A DNA stretch of 64,000 nt from Deltaproteobacteria bacterium (GCA_020635195.1 JACKAG010000002.1:1-64000), one strand, 5' to 3'. Counted from the first letter of the stretch, positions 45,947 to 54,860 are shown. Notes: generated by a model not told the origin, from the letters alone. Numbers and translations are program-made.

Positions 45947-46336
45947 ATGGTCAGCATAGAGAAATTATCGAAAGATGTTGCCTGCTGGAGAAAATCAAAA
46001 AAGTCGAGAGGGGAAAGGATTCCAGCGCATTTACTCAGCAGGGCGCTGGAGCTATCCCGGCTTCATGGGATAGAGGCGATAGCAAAGAGCGGCTCTTTCA
46101 CCAGAGATCAGTTGCAGAAAGCTATGAATGGACGGCCCGATCAGCAGAAAGAACAGAAATCAACGGAAGCCCCATTGAAGTACGGAATTCTGGAGGTTTC
46201 TGCACCGGAGCCTGATGGAAGCCATGATCTTGAACTTCATTTCCCGAGCGGAGCGAAACTTATTTTTCCTGCAGACGGAAAAACAGCAGCCATGGCAGGA
46301 AAATTTCTATCTGTGTATGAGGGAGGAAAGAGATGA
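45947..46336 (+). CDS. tnpA: IS66 accessory protein TnpA
   Basis: 129 residues from ATG 45947 (GGAGG six bases before); the GTG at 45935 is less likely. Its first part has a helix-turn-helix-like stretch; the C-terminal part (LELHFPSGAKLIFPADGKT) is short. In IS66 elements TnpA is needed with TnpB for transposition, though its job is unknown. It overlaps tnpB by 4 bp. Confidence 0.8.
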   Translation: MVSIEKLSKDVACWRKSKKSRGERIPAHLLSRALELSRLHGIEAIAKSGSFTRDQLQKAMNGRPDQQKEQKSTEAPLKYGILEVSAPEPDGSHDLELHFPSGAKLIFPADGKTAAMAGKFLSVYEGGKR

Positions 46337-46674
46337 TCAGCCTTCCCTACAATGCAAAAGTATATATTTTATATGAGAAAATTTCCTTTCATAAGCAGAT
46401 TGATGGTCTCTGTGCCGTGGTGCGTCAGATGATGGGAAAAGATCCTGTCAGCAGTAGTTTTTTTGTTTTCCGCAACCGGGGGAATCATAGCCTTCGTATT
46501 CTGCATTTTGATGGGAGCGGAATATGGTTATGCACAAAACGTTTTACTACTGCCCGGCTGGGCAGAATCTGGCCACAGGGTCCCGGTGAGTACTCCCCTT
46601 TGCTTGTCAGAGATCTGCAGGCCATGATCTGGGGAGGGGGGGAGTCTGAGTCAGTCTGGAGAAGGGTCACGTAA
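46333..46674 (+). CDS. tnpB: IS66 accessory protein TnpB
   Basis: 113 residues with the typical TnpB pattern: KISFHKQIDGLCAVVRQMMG, FVFRNRGNHSLRILHFDGSG and WLCTKRF. Required with TnpA for transposition in characterised IS66 members. Translation is coupled to tnpA through ATGA. A diverged fragment of another tnpB lies inverted at 54075-54238. Confidence 0.9.
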   Translation: MISLPYNAKVYILYEKISFHKQIDGLCAVVRQMMGKDPVSSSFFVFRNRGNHSLRILHFDGSGIWLCTKRFTTARLGRIWPQGPGEYSPLLVRDLQAMIWGGGESESVWRRVT

Positions 46675-46707
46675 ACAGATCTTGCAAAAATACCCGGAAG
46701 AGATAAG

Positions 46708-48327
46708 TTGATCATGCAATTAATCGCAATGTTCCGGGATGTTGCAGTGGGCAATCCTATACGTATAAGCCTTGACGAGTTAAGTCATGTAGTGGAAAGA
46801 GTGCAGAGTCAGCACCTCCAGGAACATGACTGGCCGATCGTGGGCGAAGTAATATCCCGCTACTACGATCAGCAAAAAAGGCGCTGGGACAAGAAGCTTG
46901 ATGCCCTGAGCAAGGCTGGAGACTCCGAAGGTCAGCCGGACCCTGAAGGTCAGCCGGACTCCGGAAAGACAGAGCCATTACCCAAAAATCCTGCACCCAG
47001 ACATCGAAAGGGCCACGGTAAAAAAGCCCTGGATGATTATTCTCAGGCTACTCACTTCGATTACCCGATCGAAAATTTCAGCAATAAGCAGGCCTGTGAT
47101 GAGTGTTCTGGCGGCAAGTTATATCAGGAGCGTGAAAAACGCATCATCCGGATTGTTGGCAGCCCTAATTTTAATGCCCAGATTCATCATATTCACCAGG
47201 CCCGTTGTCGGCAGTGTGGAAAAACACTGAAAGCAAAGTATCCGGCTGCTTTAGATCAGCATATTGGTGGCTTTGATTACCTGGCCTGCGCTATTCTCAT
47301 TGTTTTTCACTATCTTGGCGGTGTTCCTTTTCTCCGTTTTGAAAAATTCCAGCATTGGCTGGGGACCCGGATTTCCGATTCCACCTTCTGGGATATTATT
47401 GATCAGGTTGATGACCTGTTTCAGGGGGTCTTTCGGAGCTACGAAAAAGAATCCATAATCACAGCCACGTCGTTGCGATTTGATGACACTGGGGCATATA
47501 TTAACAGTCTGAAAAAGCTGAAAAGCCCGGAACGAAACGGCATCAATGCATCGGTCTTTTATGTGAAATGTCCTGCCGGAAATGCAATTCTGTACTATAC
47601 AGGTCCGCATCATGCCGGAGAAATAATGGAAAAACTGCTTTCTCTGAGACCAGATAATCTGCCAAAACTTGCCGTCACGACAGATGCGGCCAGTAAGAAC
47701 TTTACCTATAAAGGCTGTGATGAAAAGACCATAAACAGCGTCTGTAATGCCCATGGATACCGTCGTTTTAAAGAGGACAGGGATAACCATCCTGAAGAAT
47801 ATGATTATGTAAAATCTGTGTATCAGACTGTTTATGAACATGACGATTATTGTAAAAAACACCATCTGTCACCGGATGCGCGTCTGGCATATCATCAGGA
47901 ATACTCAGCTCCTCCTATGGAAAGACTCCACAACTGGATCACCGAAAAAATTAAGGCCGGAAAGTTTCAGCTGGACTCCGGCCTTTCTGATGCTCTTGGT
48001 TTTTTTGCCAACCAATGGCAACGTCTGACTGAATTTTTACGTACTCCGGGAGTTCCGCTGGATACCAATCTGGTCGAACAGATGGTCAAAACTGTTATTC
48101 TTTATCGCAATAATTCCCGCTCATATAAGAATATTACTGGGGCTGAGGTCGGTGACCGGATGATGTCTTTAACTCAGACAGTTCATCATGGTGGAGGCAG
48201 CCCGATCTCTTATTTACAGTGGTGTCTGGAACACAGAGAGCAACTCATCCTTAAGCCTGAAGACTATACTCCGCTTCAATATCTGCAAAAATTTCATCCC
48301 AGACAGGAAAATCTCTCCACAGGGTAG
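46708..48327 (+). CDS. tnpC: IS66 transposase TnpC
   Basis: 539 residues. A Pro/Glu-rich linker precedes a zinc-ribbon (CDEC and CRQC). The IS66 DDE domain follows, with Asp in LRFDDTGAYI, Asp in AVTTDAASKNF and Glu in PLDTNLVEQMVK. The last motif differs from the common DNNxAER form, so this is a distinct IS66 subgroup. The TTG start at 46708 has GGAAGAG six bases upstream. No disruption seen. Confidence 0.92.
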   Translation: MIMQLIAMFRDVAVGNPIRISLDELSHVVERVQSQHLQEHDWPIVGEVISRYYDQQKRRWDKKLDALSKAGDSEGQPDPEGQPDSGKTEPLPKNPAPRHRKGHGKKALDDYSQATHFDYPIENFSNKQACDECSGGKLYQEREKRIIRIVGSPNFNAQIHHIHQARCRQCGKTLKAKYPAALDQHIGGFDYLACAILIVFHYLGGVPFLRFEKFQHWLGTRISDSTFWDIIDQVDDLFQGVFRSYEKESIITATSLRFDDTGAYINSLKKLKSPERNGINASVFYVKCPAGNAILYYTGPHHAGEIMEKLLSLRPDNLPKLAVTTDAASKNFTYKGCDEKTINSVCNAHGYRRFKEDRDNHPEEYDYVKSVYQTVYEHDDYCKKHHLSPDARLAYHQEYSAPPMERLHNWITEKIKAGKFQLDSGLSDALGFFANQWQRLTEFLRTPGVPLDTNLVEQMVKTVILYRNNSRSYKNITGAEVGDRMMSLTQTVHHGGGSPISYLQWCLEHREQLILKPEDYTPLQYLQKFHPRQENLSTG

Positions 48328-48482
48328 CTTTCATTCAAAAAATCAACAATCGGATACTCCGGGTTTTCATGCAAATTGCTCGGGGCGTCATAGAGATTCT
48401 CTCTGGATGCAACCGCCGGAATGGTACCTACGCAAAGCTACAGTACCCCCGGCCAAAGGCCGCGGTTAAGTCAAGTTTCAAT

Positions 48483-48953
48483 TTACTTAAACAACATCTC
48501 AATTTTATCGATAAGGTCTTTATCAGGCGATGCAAAAAAAGCATATTCAATTGAGTTATTTGGCGTAGATATTTCCAGGTTCCAACCAAAATTATCTAAA
48601 GCTCGATATCTGGGAATATCATCCAATGTTGTTGCGGTCAGCTTAAGTGGCTTTTTATGGAAAACAGCATAGAAAGTAGGCTCATCTAAACCCTGTAACA
48701 TTTTTAGAAAGTAATTTTTACTAGTATCAAAATTGCACGCTAGAGATCTGACACTTACCTCGAAAATCTCCTTATCTTTGAGGCCTAGATTCATCACTTT
48801 AGGAGTATCAACATTTGCATCAGCACTATAGTTTTCAACCGTAACAATGTCGTCTCCTAGCTTTGCCACTTCAATTATAAAGTCGTATGGACAATGCTTT
48901 ACGGACAACCTATGATATTTATTTTGTAAACAATCTCTATGAATCTCAAACAT
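48483..48953 (-). CDS. Putative immunity protein for the HNH-like toxin
   Basis: 156 residues, soluble, slightly acidic, of no family that I can name. It starts 9 bp after the toxin-tip stop on the same strand, the position of an immunity gene. Role inferred from position only. Confidence 0.5.
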   Translation of the reverse strand: MFEIHRDCLQNKYHRLSVKHCPYDFIIEVAKLGDDIVTVENYSADANVDTPKVMNLGLKDKEIFEVSVRSLACNFDTSKNYFLKMLQGLDEPTFYAVFHKKPLKLTATTLDDIPRYRALDNFGWNLEISTPNNSIEYAFFASPDKDLIDKIEMLFK

Positions 48954-48962
48954 CTCTATATC

Positions 48963-49415
48963 CTAATATGAATAATGGTCTTTTGTCCCATCAACAGCAC
49001 CATTTCTCGCTGCATTGCCAGATTTAGTATCATACGGTCGAACATTATAATGTGGCCCTTGATCTCCCACACCACCTTGTCCGAATTTATGACCAGCACT
49101 ATGCTCTTGAATTACGACTTTGGAGCCATCACTTCTAGTAAAATGATACTCCCTTGTATTTACGACCTTACCATTGCTATCAAGTATTTTTTTACCCCAT
49201 TTATCTTCTAAGGCTACACTTTTAACTGCATCAGGTTGTTGACCTTTAGGTATTCCCAAATCTCTTTTCGCCGCTCCAAAAGCATCTTTCTTCAGCAATT
49301 CCCCGCCAGATCGGCCCTGAGCCATACATCGAGAGCACATAGTCAATAAGGACTTGTGTTTAAAGATAATGCAATAGAGGTCCTCTTCACCTTTGGAAAA
49401 AGATGCAGATAACAA
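48963..49415 (-). pseudogene. Polymorphic toxin, C-terminal HNH-like tip
   Basis: The credible part begins near residue 32 (AQGRSGGELLKKDAFGAAKR). It continues through EYHFTRSDGSKVVIQEHSAG and GGVGDQGPHYNVRP to DHYSY. The E-H...H...H spacing resembles the Tox-HNH-EHHH class of HNH/endonuclease VII-type nuclease toxins, so DNA cleavage in a target cell is the likely action. It is separated from its carrier by the transposase element at 49465-50790, so the frame upstream (MLSASFSKGEEDL) is not native. Confidence 0.6.
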
Positions 49416-49464
49416 CTGAATTTATGGTAGTAAATCAGGGCGACAACATTGAACGAGAATTCAT

Positions 49465-50790
49465 TTAACTTGTGTTAAAACGATCGACAGTACTGTTATA
49501 AAGAGAAGAAAAGGAGTTAATTTCTGCGGCAAATAGAGTGATAACGATCTGCTTCCAGGCTCCAACTCTTGTTTTTAATTTTTCAACTAAAAACGAAAAT
49601 TTTGGGCATGACATGTTGACCTGATCAATCAGAAAAGCAAGCAAAGTCAGGTGAGTAAATACAGCACAAAGATTTTTTTCACCATGCCCATAGTTGTGTT
49701 CAAGATTGTATCCCTGATTTTTAAGAGTATTGTGTGTTTCGTTCTCTATCCTCCAATAAGTACGTCCGGACCTGGATACTTCAAAAGCAGTCATTTCCGT
49801 CAGCTCAGTATTAGTAACCCATGTATTATAATATTTTTGGTTACCTGTCTGATCTTCCGTCCAATAGCACAGGTAATTGACCAATATTTCACTAGAGTTA
49901 TTTAATTTTGTGGAATTTTGACATATTGCGACATGTTTTAATCCGGATTTATCGGTCTTGTCGTAGACTTCCAGATCGTCATTTTTCATACTTTCCAGTT
50001 GTTTTTTTACCAGATATTTGTGATTTCCATCTTTTGCAACAAGAATGAAACTGAAATTCAGTTCTTTCATGAGGCTGATATTTGGGGCGTTAGAAGATAA
50101 ACCGTCGGCTGTAATTGTGAATTGAGTACTGGGGTAATTCTTTCTGATTCTGCGCAGAAGACGGTGTATAGCATTTAGTTCACAGTCATTCTTGCTTGTT
50201 CCATCTGTATTGGAAATTTCCTCACAATCAACAGGAAAAACGGCTTTTTTACTTGGACTGATTAAAACCGCTGTCATGATCTGATGTGAGTAAGTGGCGG
50301 AGCCATTTCGGTGCTTTTTTACCAGACAGGAAGGACAGTGAACTTTTTTTGATGAAAATGTCTGTGTTCCGTCAATACTTATCAGAAAACTTCCATCTGC
50401 TCTTCGATATTCACTCAGATCAGCATTTTTCCGAAGATCGTTAAATATATCTTTAAATATTGGCTTAATTTTATCCGGATCAACCGAATCAAGATGATAT
50501 CTGACGGATGTATCGGAAGGAAGTTTTTCCAGATTCAGGAGTTTTCTGAGGTTATGATTGGCTTTTGGAGCTCCGTAAGCTCCTTCAAAACTGAGCAGAG
50601 ATGGATATTTGAACAAAAAAATAGCCAGTCCACTGATCAGACAATCTGAAGTAGAAAAAGGAGCTCCTCGTGGTGAGCAAGGGAATTCTTCAGCAAAAAA
50701 TTCCCTTGCTTTGGAAACCAGAGAATCTCTGCTGAGAAGGCCTTTTTTTCTCTTCATCCCGTCATGACGGCTGTCTTTAAATAATGCCAT
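49465..50790 (-). CDS. DDE transposase, IS4-superfamily
   Basis: 441 residues with an RNase H-like layout: Asp in FLISIDGTQTFSSKK, Asp in FTITADGLSSNAPN, and Glu in TYWRIENETHNTLKNQG. A C-x2-C pair (HCPSCLVKKHR) follows the first Asp. I do not know the exact IS group. Terminal repeats could not be resolved. The element divides the HINT carrier from its toxin tip. Confidence 0.85.
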   Translation of the reverse strand: MALFKDSRHDGMKRKKGLLSRDSLVSKAREFFAEEFPCSPRGAPFSTSDCLISGLAIFLFKYPSLLSFEGAYGAPKANHNLRKLLNLEKLPSDTSVRYHLDSVDPDKIKPIFKDIFNDLRKNADLSEYRRADGSFLISIDGTQTFSSKKVHCPSCLVKKHRNGSATYSHQIMTAVLISPSKKAVFPVDCEEISNTDGTSKNDCELNAIHRLLRRIRKNYPSTQFTITADGLSSNAPNISLMKELNFSFILVAKDGNHKYLVKKQLESMKNDDLEVYDKTDKSGLKHVAICQNSTKLNNSSEILVNYLCYWTEDQTGNQKYYNTWVTNTELTEMTAFEVSRSGRTYWRIENETHNTLKNQGYNLEHNYGHGEKNLCAVFTHLTLLAFLIDQVNMSCPKFSFLVEKLKTRVGAWKQIVITLFAAEINSFSSLYNSTVDRFNTS

Positions 50791-50913
50791 ATATTTTCCC
50801 GGGTGAATAACAAACCAGACCGCAGTTGTGGCATTTTATATCAGCCATCTCATCAGATATATGGTATTTTTTGTGCGGAGAGCACTTCGATTTATACCAA
50901 TAATATTAATATA

Positions 50914-51646
50914 TTATATGTTGGCGGGGAATTGCTGATCTTTCTTCGATTGGAACTTAGGGAGAGAATTAGAATTCCCATTATTGTTATGCTTGGCAGT
51001 ATCTATCCGGTTTTTTGCCCGGACCAGTGCTTCATTAAACTGACGTCCTTTTTTTGTGGATTTCGCTATTTTCGAAAGGTATCCGCCAGCTTTCACGACG
51101 ACCTTTCCGGGAGAGGTCATGGAAGCGATCACTTCTCCGGTAAGTTTACCTGCTTCTCTGGCTTTCTCGTCACTGGATAAGCCCGACCAGGTATCTACGA
51201 GCTGGCGGATTTCGTCCCCTATGATTTCTTTGAGCAGCTCGGTATCTTCTGCCAGTTCTTTGGCACGTTCTACGCCGTCTTTGACCGCATCAGGTAATTC
51301 CCGAATTGTGTTCTTTGCCTCAGTGGCTCCATTCTGGATTGCATCAATCGGATGAGCAAGCACGGATGCTAAATCAGCCAGAGAATTTTGCATAGACTCA
51401 GTAAGTCCTTCTGCAAAATTTTCAGCTCCTTTACAATTGTGGACCAGATATCCCGAAGACTCGTCGGAATTATCTGCTATAAAAAACGTATTAAAGCCCT
51501 CTACGGTAAGATTGTAGACATGCATATCTTCATCGGCAGTTATATGCGTCACGGATGTAATCTGAACCGGCTGCAGTTGATCATTCAGTAATTTGTCTTC
51601 CGTTGTCAGATTGGATGCTTGTGTAAACTTACCACGATCCTTGACA
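50914..51646 (-). pseudogene. Polymorphic toxin, HINT C-half and pre-toxin region
   Basis: Frame reads in from the IS junction as YVKDRGKFTQASNLTTEDKL, then QITSVTHITADEDMHVYNLT, then GYLVHNC, which is the closing strand and cleavage site (His-Asn-Cys) of a HINT domain. A helical stretch of about 130 residues follows, rich in Asp/Glu/Lys, then KFQSKKDQQFPANI. It joins 53126-53868 in frame once the element 51652-53125 and one target copy are removed. The GTG ORF beginning at 51552 is a fragment, not a gene start. Confidence 0.75.
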
Positions 51647-51651
51647 TAATA
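51647..51651. repeat. Target duplication TAATA, left copy
   Basis: TAATA directly left of the IS4-type element; the same five bases follow it at 53126-53130. Confidence 0.85.
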
Positions 51652-53125
51652 CTTAGATGTTGCGCGAAATCAGACTTCCCAATGAAAAAATCTATTCTGG
51701 AAAGCTTTTTAAAAAAAATCTATCGTAATGACCAGATATCATAGAGTATTGTGACGGGCAGAGCTGTCGAGACACTTTTTAAAGTGCTCATCCAAGCGAC
51801 TATATCCCGAGAGGTGCCCGCCTTGAGCAACCCTATCGCAAAAAAAGCTGACTGTCTTCTGGATATTCCCTGCCGCCTGAAACAGGTCGCGTTTGCTTAT
51901 CTTTTATCTCTCATGCTGCCAGGAAGAAAACATAGCCTGACCCAAGCCTCTCAGGTCGGATCTCTGCATAAGTCCCAGTTTTCAAGGTTTTTACGTAGGC
52001 ATGGTGATCTTGCGGTAGAATCTCTTCAGCGTACGGCAGCCAGAACAGCCAGAGCAATCCAGAGGCCGCCTGTTGTTGCCGGAGGGCCCTGGACTATCGC
52101 CATTCTGATTGATACGACTCTGCAATCAAGATCTTCCAGACACAGTGGAAACAGCCATAAGTTCAGTCATGGTAAAGGCTATGTTATTGGCCACCAGTGG
52201 ACAAATATCCTGCTACTTATCAATAGCAAAAAGATTCCACTCCCTCCCCTGGCATGGATTTCCGGACGTGAGCGTAAAAGACGGGGCCTGAAAAAAGAAA
52301 CCGAACAGGAAGCTGTCATCCGATATCTCTCTGATCTGGATTTGTCGCAATACGTCGGAACTTATGAAAATCATGAAGTTGTTGTGCTCGCAGATTCTGG
52401 CTATGACAATAAAAAGCTTCAAGCCTCCATTCTGTCTCGTGGGTGGGATTTTGTTTTCAGCATGAAATCTTCGAGAGGATCTCGACTTTCTTCCCAAAAA
52501 AATGCAGGCGCTCAGGGCAATTGCTCCGTCGCTGACCTGTTCCGGAAAGCCAAAATTTTTCCCTGGAAAACTATTCGTGCTTATGCGAATGGCTGGAAAA
52601 GAAGAAAGCGGAAGGAGTTCCGCGCAAGAGAACTCACCGGTTTTATCAGTGGAATCACTGATGAAGTCAGGCTGGTTCTTTCAGAAGAGCGAGGGAGTCG
52701 CAGGGGGAGAAAGTATCTGGTTTGTTCCAACATCAGAGTCAGGATGGGGGCGATTGTCAGGGTTTACCGAAAAAGATGGGAAATCGAGCTATTTCACAAA
52801 GACGTCAAATCTCTGATGGGGTTTGAAGATGTGAGTTGCCACGATTTTCAATCCGTAGAGTCTCATGTTCACTGGGTCTACTGTGCATGGCTCCTTTTGC
52901 CGGAAATTTCTGGTAAGTCCGGATCTGTTCTGGAGGCTATGACTGCTTTGCAGCAGGAGGTCGAATTATCTCCTTTTAAGCATCTGATCCAGCTTAGCAC
53001 AAGGATTCATGGGTTCAGGGATGTGCAACGCTATTGCAGGGAGGTAATAAATGCGAACAAAGCAGCATAAGCGCTTTATTTAAGGTAAAAACCTATGCGA
53101 TTGCAATTTTCGCGCAACATTTAAG
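51652..53125 (+). mobile_element. IS4-type insertion sequence in the HINT domain
   Basis: 1474 bp. The left end is CTTAGATGTTGCGCGAAAT and the right end, read inward, is CTTAAATGTTGCGCGAAAA, an inverted repeat with one early mismatch. Five-base duplications TAATA flank it exactly. One intact transposase gene lies inside. Clean ends suggest a fairly recent insertion. Confidence 0.9.
51751..53070 (+). CDS. IS4-type transposase
   Basis: 439 residues from GTG 51751. IS4 features: Asp in AILIDTTLQSRSS, Asp in VVLADSGYDNKKL, and the Y-(2)-R-(3)-E-(6)-K signature seen as YRKRWEIELFHKDVKSLMG. It moves the surrounding element by cut-and-paste. No lesion visible, so probably functional. Confidence 0.92.
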   Translation: MTGRAVETLFKVLIQATISREVPALSNPIAKKADCLLDIPCRLKQVAFAYLLSLMLPGRKHSLTQASQVGSLHKSQFSRFLRRHGDLAVESLQRTAARTARAIQRPPVVAGGPWTIAILIDTTLQSRSSRHSGNSHKFSHGKGYVIGHQWTNILLLINSKKIPLPPLAWISGRERKRRGLKKETEQEAVIRYLSDLDLSQYVGTYENHEVVVLADSGYDNKKLQASILSRGWDFVFSMKSSRGSRLSSQKNAGAQGNCSVADLFRKAKIFPWKTIRAYANGWKRRKRKEFRARELTGFISGITDEVRLVLSEERGSRRGRKYLVCSNIRVRMGAIVRVYRKRWEIELFHKDVKSLMGFEDVSCHDFQSVESHVHWVYCAWLLLPEISGKSGSVLEAMTALQQEVELSPFKHLIQLSTRIHGFRDVQRYCREVINANKAA

Positions 53126-53130
53126 TAATA
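53126..53130. repeat. Target duplication TAATA, right copy
   Basis: Right copy of the five-base duplication made by insertion of the IS4-type element at 51652-53125. Confidence 0.85.
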
Positions 53131-53868
53131 GGGGTGATCCACAGTGCTGACAAAAGATGTATCCCCAACAGTAATTTTGGTCAGGGCTGTGCCTTTTGGA
53201 ATCTCTGTCAGATGAACCTGTAAGACTTCCTTTTCCTTACAGTCAGATGTTGAAGCATCACAGCTCCAGATCTTCTCTCCTTCACGCAGCTCTTCGATAT
53301 TTACGCTGGTATTGGAAGAATCTTTATTCTTGAGAAGAATTTTTGTTCCCTGAACAAAACAAATCTGATCCAGAATGTCTTTTTCATCTAAATTCTTGTT
53401 GTTTTTTACTACTTGTTGTTTAAAGGATATTAGCATCGATTTGTTTTTATTTATTTGGCGAGATATATAATCTTTACGTAAAGAAAGATTATATATCTCA
53501 CCCCGATACTTTGTATGTTGAGATAAAATTTTATTCATCTCTAATAATAGACGATCCCTTTCTTCTTGATTTAATTTAAATCCGTAAACGCCGATGTATG
53601 CGTTATCAAGTTTTGAGTATTTATCTAATAATATGTCAGACTCATCGGCCAACTTATTATATTCTTGGTTAACCTTAGCAAATTCTATTTCAAGTTTACT
53701 TATACTGAACTCAATATCTTGGATGATCCTTCTTATGAACTTAATTTCCTGGATGCGGGTCTCGTCTTCTGAGGCGAATGCGTGAGAGTTTAAACATGAA
53801 AGAAAGAGAAAATAAATCAAACTGATTCTGAAAAGCAACACTGACTCCCGTTCTGATAAGGTTAACAT
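53126..53868 (-). pseudogene. Polymorphic toxin, signal peptide, coiled coil and HINT N-half
   Basis: Signal peptide (LLFRISLIYFLFLSCLNSHA) and a long coiled coil (about 38-165) are followed by CFVQGTKILLKN, the opening of a HINT domain with its N-terminal cysteine, then VNIEELREGEKIWSC and VSTVDHPYY at the IS junction. Residues after that (LNVARKLQSHRFLP) are read from the IS. HINT domains in toxins cut the protein to free the C-terminal tip. The ATG at 53868 may be too early; GGGAG favours TTG 53838 or GTG 53841. With its other pieces the protein would be about 600 residues. Confidence 0.75.
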
Positions 53869-54074
53869 GTGACTGAAACTTAACCGAAGTTCAACAGGCG
53901 GAAGCTATATGACGTCCAATCAAAAATCTATCTGGAATGCCATGGTATGAAAGATGTCCGTCTGTTTCCTGTTGCCAGGCAATCAGTACAGGTCAGAAAA
54001 CATAAAGCCCGGAGATGTCACAGAACATGATATCAAACCCACGTTTCTGTTACGGTATTCCCTGCTGATTACGC
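53869..54074. other. Gene-free stretch upstream of the toxin gene
   Basis: About 200 bp that should hold the toxin promoter (minus strand). No clear -35/-10 pair and no gene were seen. IS scars begin to its right. Confidence 0.35.
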
Positions 54075-54238
54075 ACGTTATCATAAGACTGAGGAGCTGA
54101 CTTCTCCTGGAAACGTACCATTTCTGGCCAGATTCTACCCAGCCTGGCAGTGGTAAAACGTTTTGTGCATAAGCATATTCCACTCCCGTCGAAATGCAAA
54201 ATACGAAGGCTATGATTCCCCCGGTTGCGGAAGACAAA
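54075..54238 (-). mobile_element. IS66-family tnpB remnant
   Basis: On the minus strand this matches part of the tnpB gene at 46333-46674, most clearly GTTGCGGAAG...CACAAAACGTTTTACCACTG, but with substitutions. It comes from a related IS66 copy, not the one in this island. It is fused directly to an IS256 remnant. Confidence 0.7.
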
Positions 54239-54569
54239 ATAAATACCCGAAGGCTGTCAAAAGTCTGCTGAGGGGTAAACACAGGCGCCTCAGCTTCTAT
54301 GCTTTTCCTGGTGTTCATTGGCAGCATATCCGGACCACTAATCCTGTTGAATCCACATTTGCGACAGTACGACTCCGGACGAAGAGAACGAAAGGCTGTG
54401 GCTCTGTCAATGCCACTGTGCACATGGTTTTTAAGTTGATTAAAAGTGCAGAAAAGCGCTGGAGGAAACTCCGGGGCTACAAACTACTGGCGGATGTTAT
54501 TGGTCTTAATGTTAAGTTTGAGGATGGGGTAAGAAAACTTGCTGCTTAAATCTCTGATCCACTAAATTT
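54239..54569 (+). mobile_element. IS256-family transposase remnant
   Basis: Encodes the C-terminal end of the transposase seen whole at 3645-4901 (YPKAVKSLLRGKHRRLSFYA, then TTNPVESTFATVRLR, ending VRKLAA), followed by the inverted end ATCCACTAAATT. A few residues differ from the intact copy. The 5' part is lost at the fusion with the IS66 fragment. Confidence 0.85.
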
Positions 54570-54633
54570 CATAGAGGAAGCACTATAAATGTGATTGTGA
54601 AATCTGCAACTTGCTGATTTTAGATAAAAAAAA

Positions 54634-54723
54634 TGGCGGAGAGACAGGGATTCGAACCCTGGGAGCAGTTACCCACTCGCTTCCTTAGCAAGGAAGTGCT
54701 TTCGGCCACTCAGCCATCTCTCC
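54634..54723 (-). tRNA. tRNA-Ser (anticodon GCT)
   Basis: 90 bases. The acceptor arms GGAGAGA and TCTCTCC pair, the anticodon arm reads CTTCC-TTGCTAA-GGAAG giving GCT (reads AGC/AGU), a long variable arm marks a serine tRNA, the T loop is GGTTCGAATCC, and CCA is encoded. Its 3' end is the right border of the island. Confidence 0.95.
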
Positions 54724-54772
54724 GGAACCGTTTTGTTTACAAAGACACCTGCTACGGTTTTGCAGATGTTCA

Positions 54773-54860
54773 TGGCGGAGAGAGAGGGATTCGAACCCCC
54801 GGTAGGTTGCCCCACAACGGTTTTCAAGACCGCCGCCTTCAGCCACTCGGCCATCTCTCC
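54773..54860 (-). tRNA. tRNA-Ser (anticodon TGA)
   Basis: 88 bases with GGAGAGA/TCTCTCC acceptor stem, anticodon loop CTTGAAA giving TGA (reads UCA-type codons), a long variable arm, GGTTCGAATCC T loop and encoded CCA. It lies 49 bp upstream of tRNA-Ser(GCT) on the same strand, so both probably come from one transcript. Confidence 0.95.

Larger units (their letters stand above)
45863..48427 (+). mobile_element. IS66-family insertion sequence
   Basis: Terminal inverted repeats GTACCATTCCGGC (from 45863) and GCCGGAATGGTAC (to 48427). It holds the usual three genes tnpA, tnpB and tnpC on the plus strand. The expected 8-bp target duplication is not visible, so flanking DNA may have been rearranged. 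It separates the two toxin/immunity pairs. Confidence 0.85.
42573..54637. other. Accessory island between tRNA-Ser fragment and tRNA-Ser
   Basis: About 12 kb bounded by the 3' tRNA fragment and the 3' end of intact tRNA-Ser(GCT). Contents are all accessory: Fic, broken Nudix, toxin/immunity pairs, three insertion sequences and scars of two more. Base composition of the non-IS parts looks more AT-rich than the flanks. No integrase gene remains. The boundary and mechanism are inferred; a decayed duplicate of the tRNA locus is the alternative. Confidence 0.55.

Noticed and set aside
48446..48465. GC-rich hairpin CCGGCC-AAA-GGCCG as a terminator for the toxin/immunity transcript
   Set aside because: No T-run follows on the minus strand, and it lies near the IS66 end, so its role is unclear.
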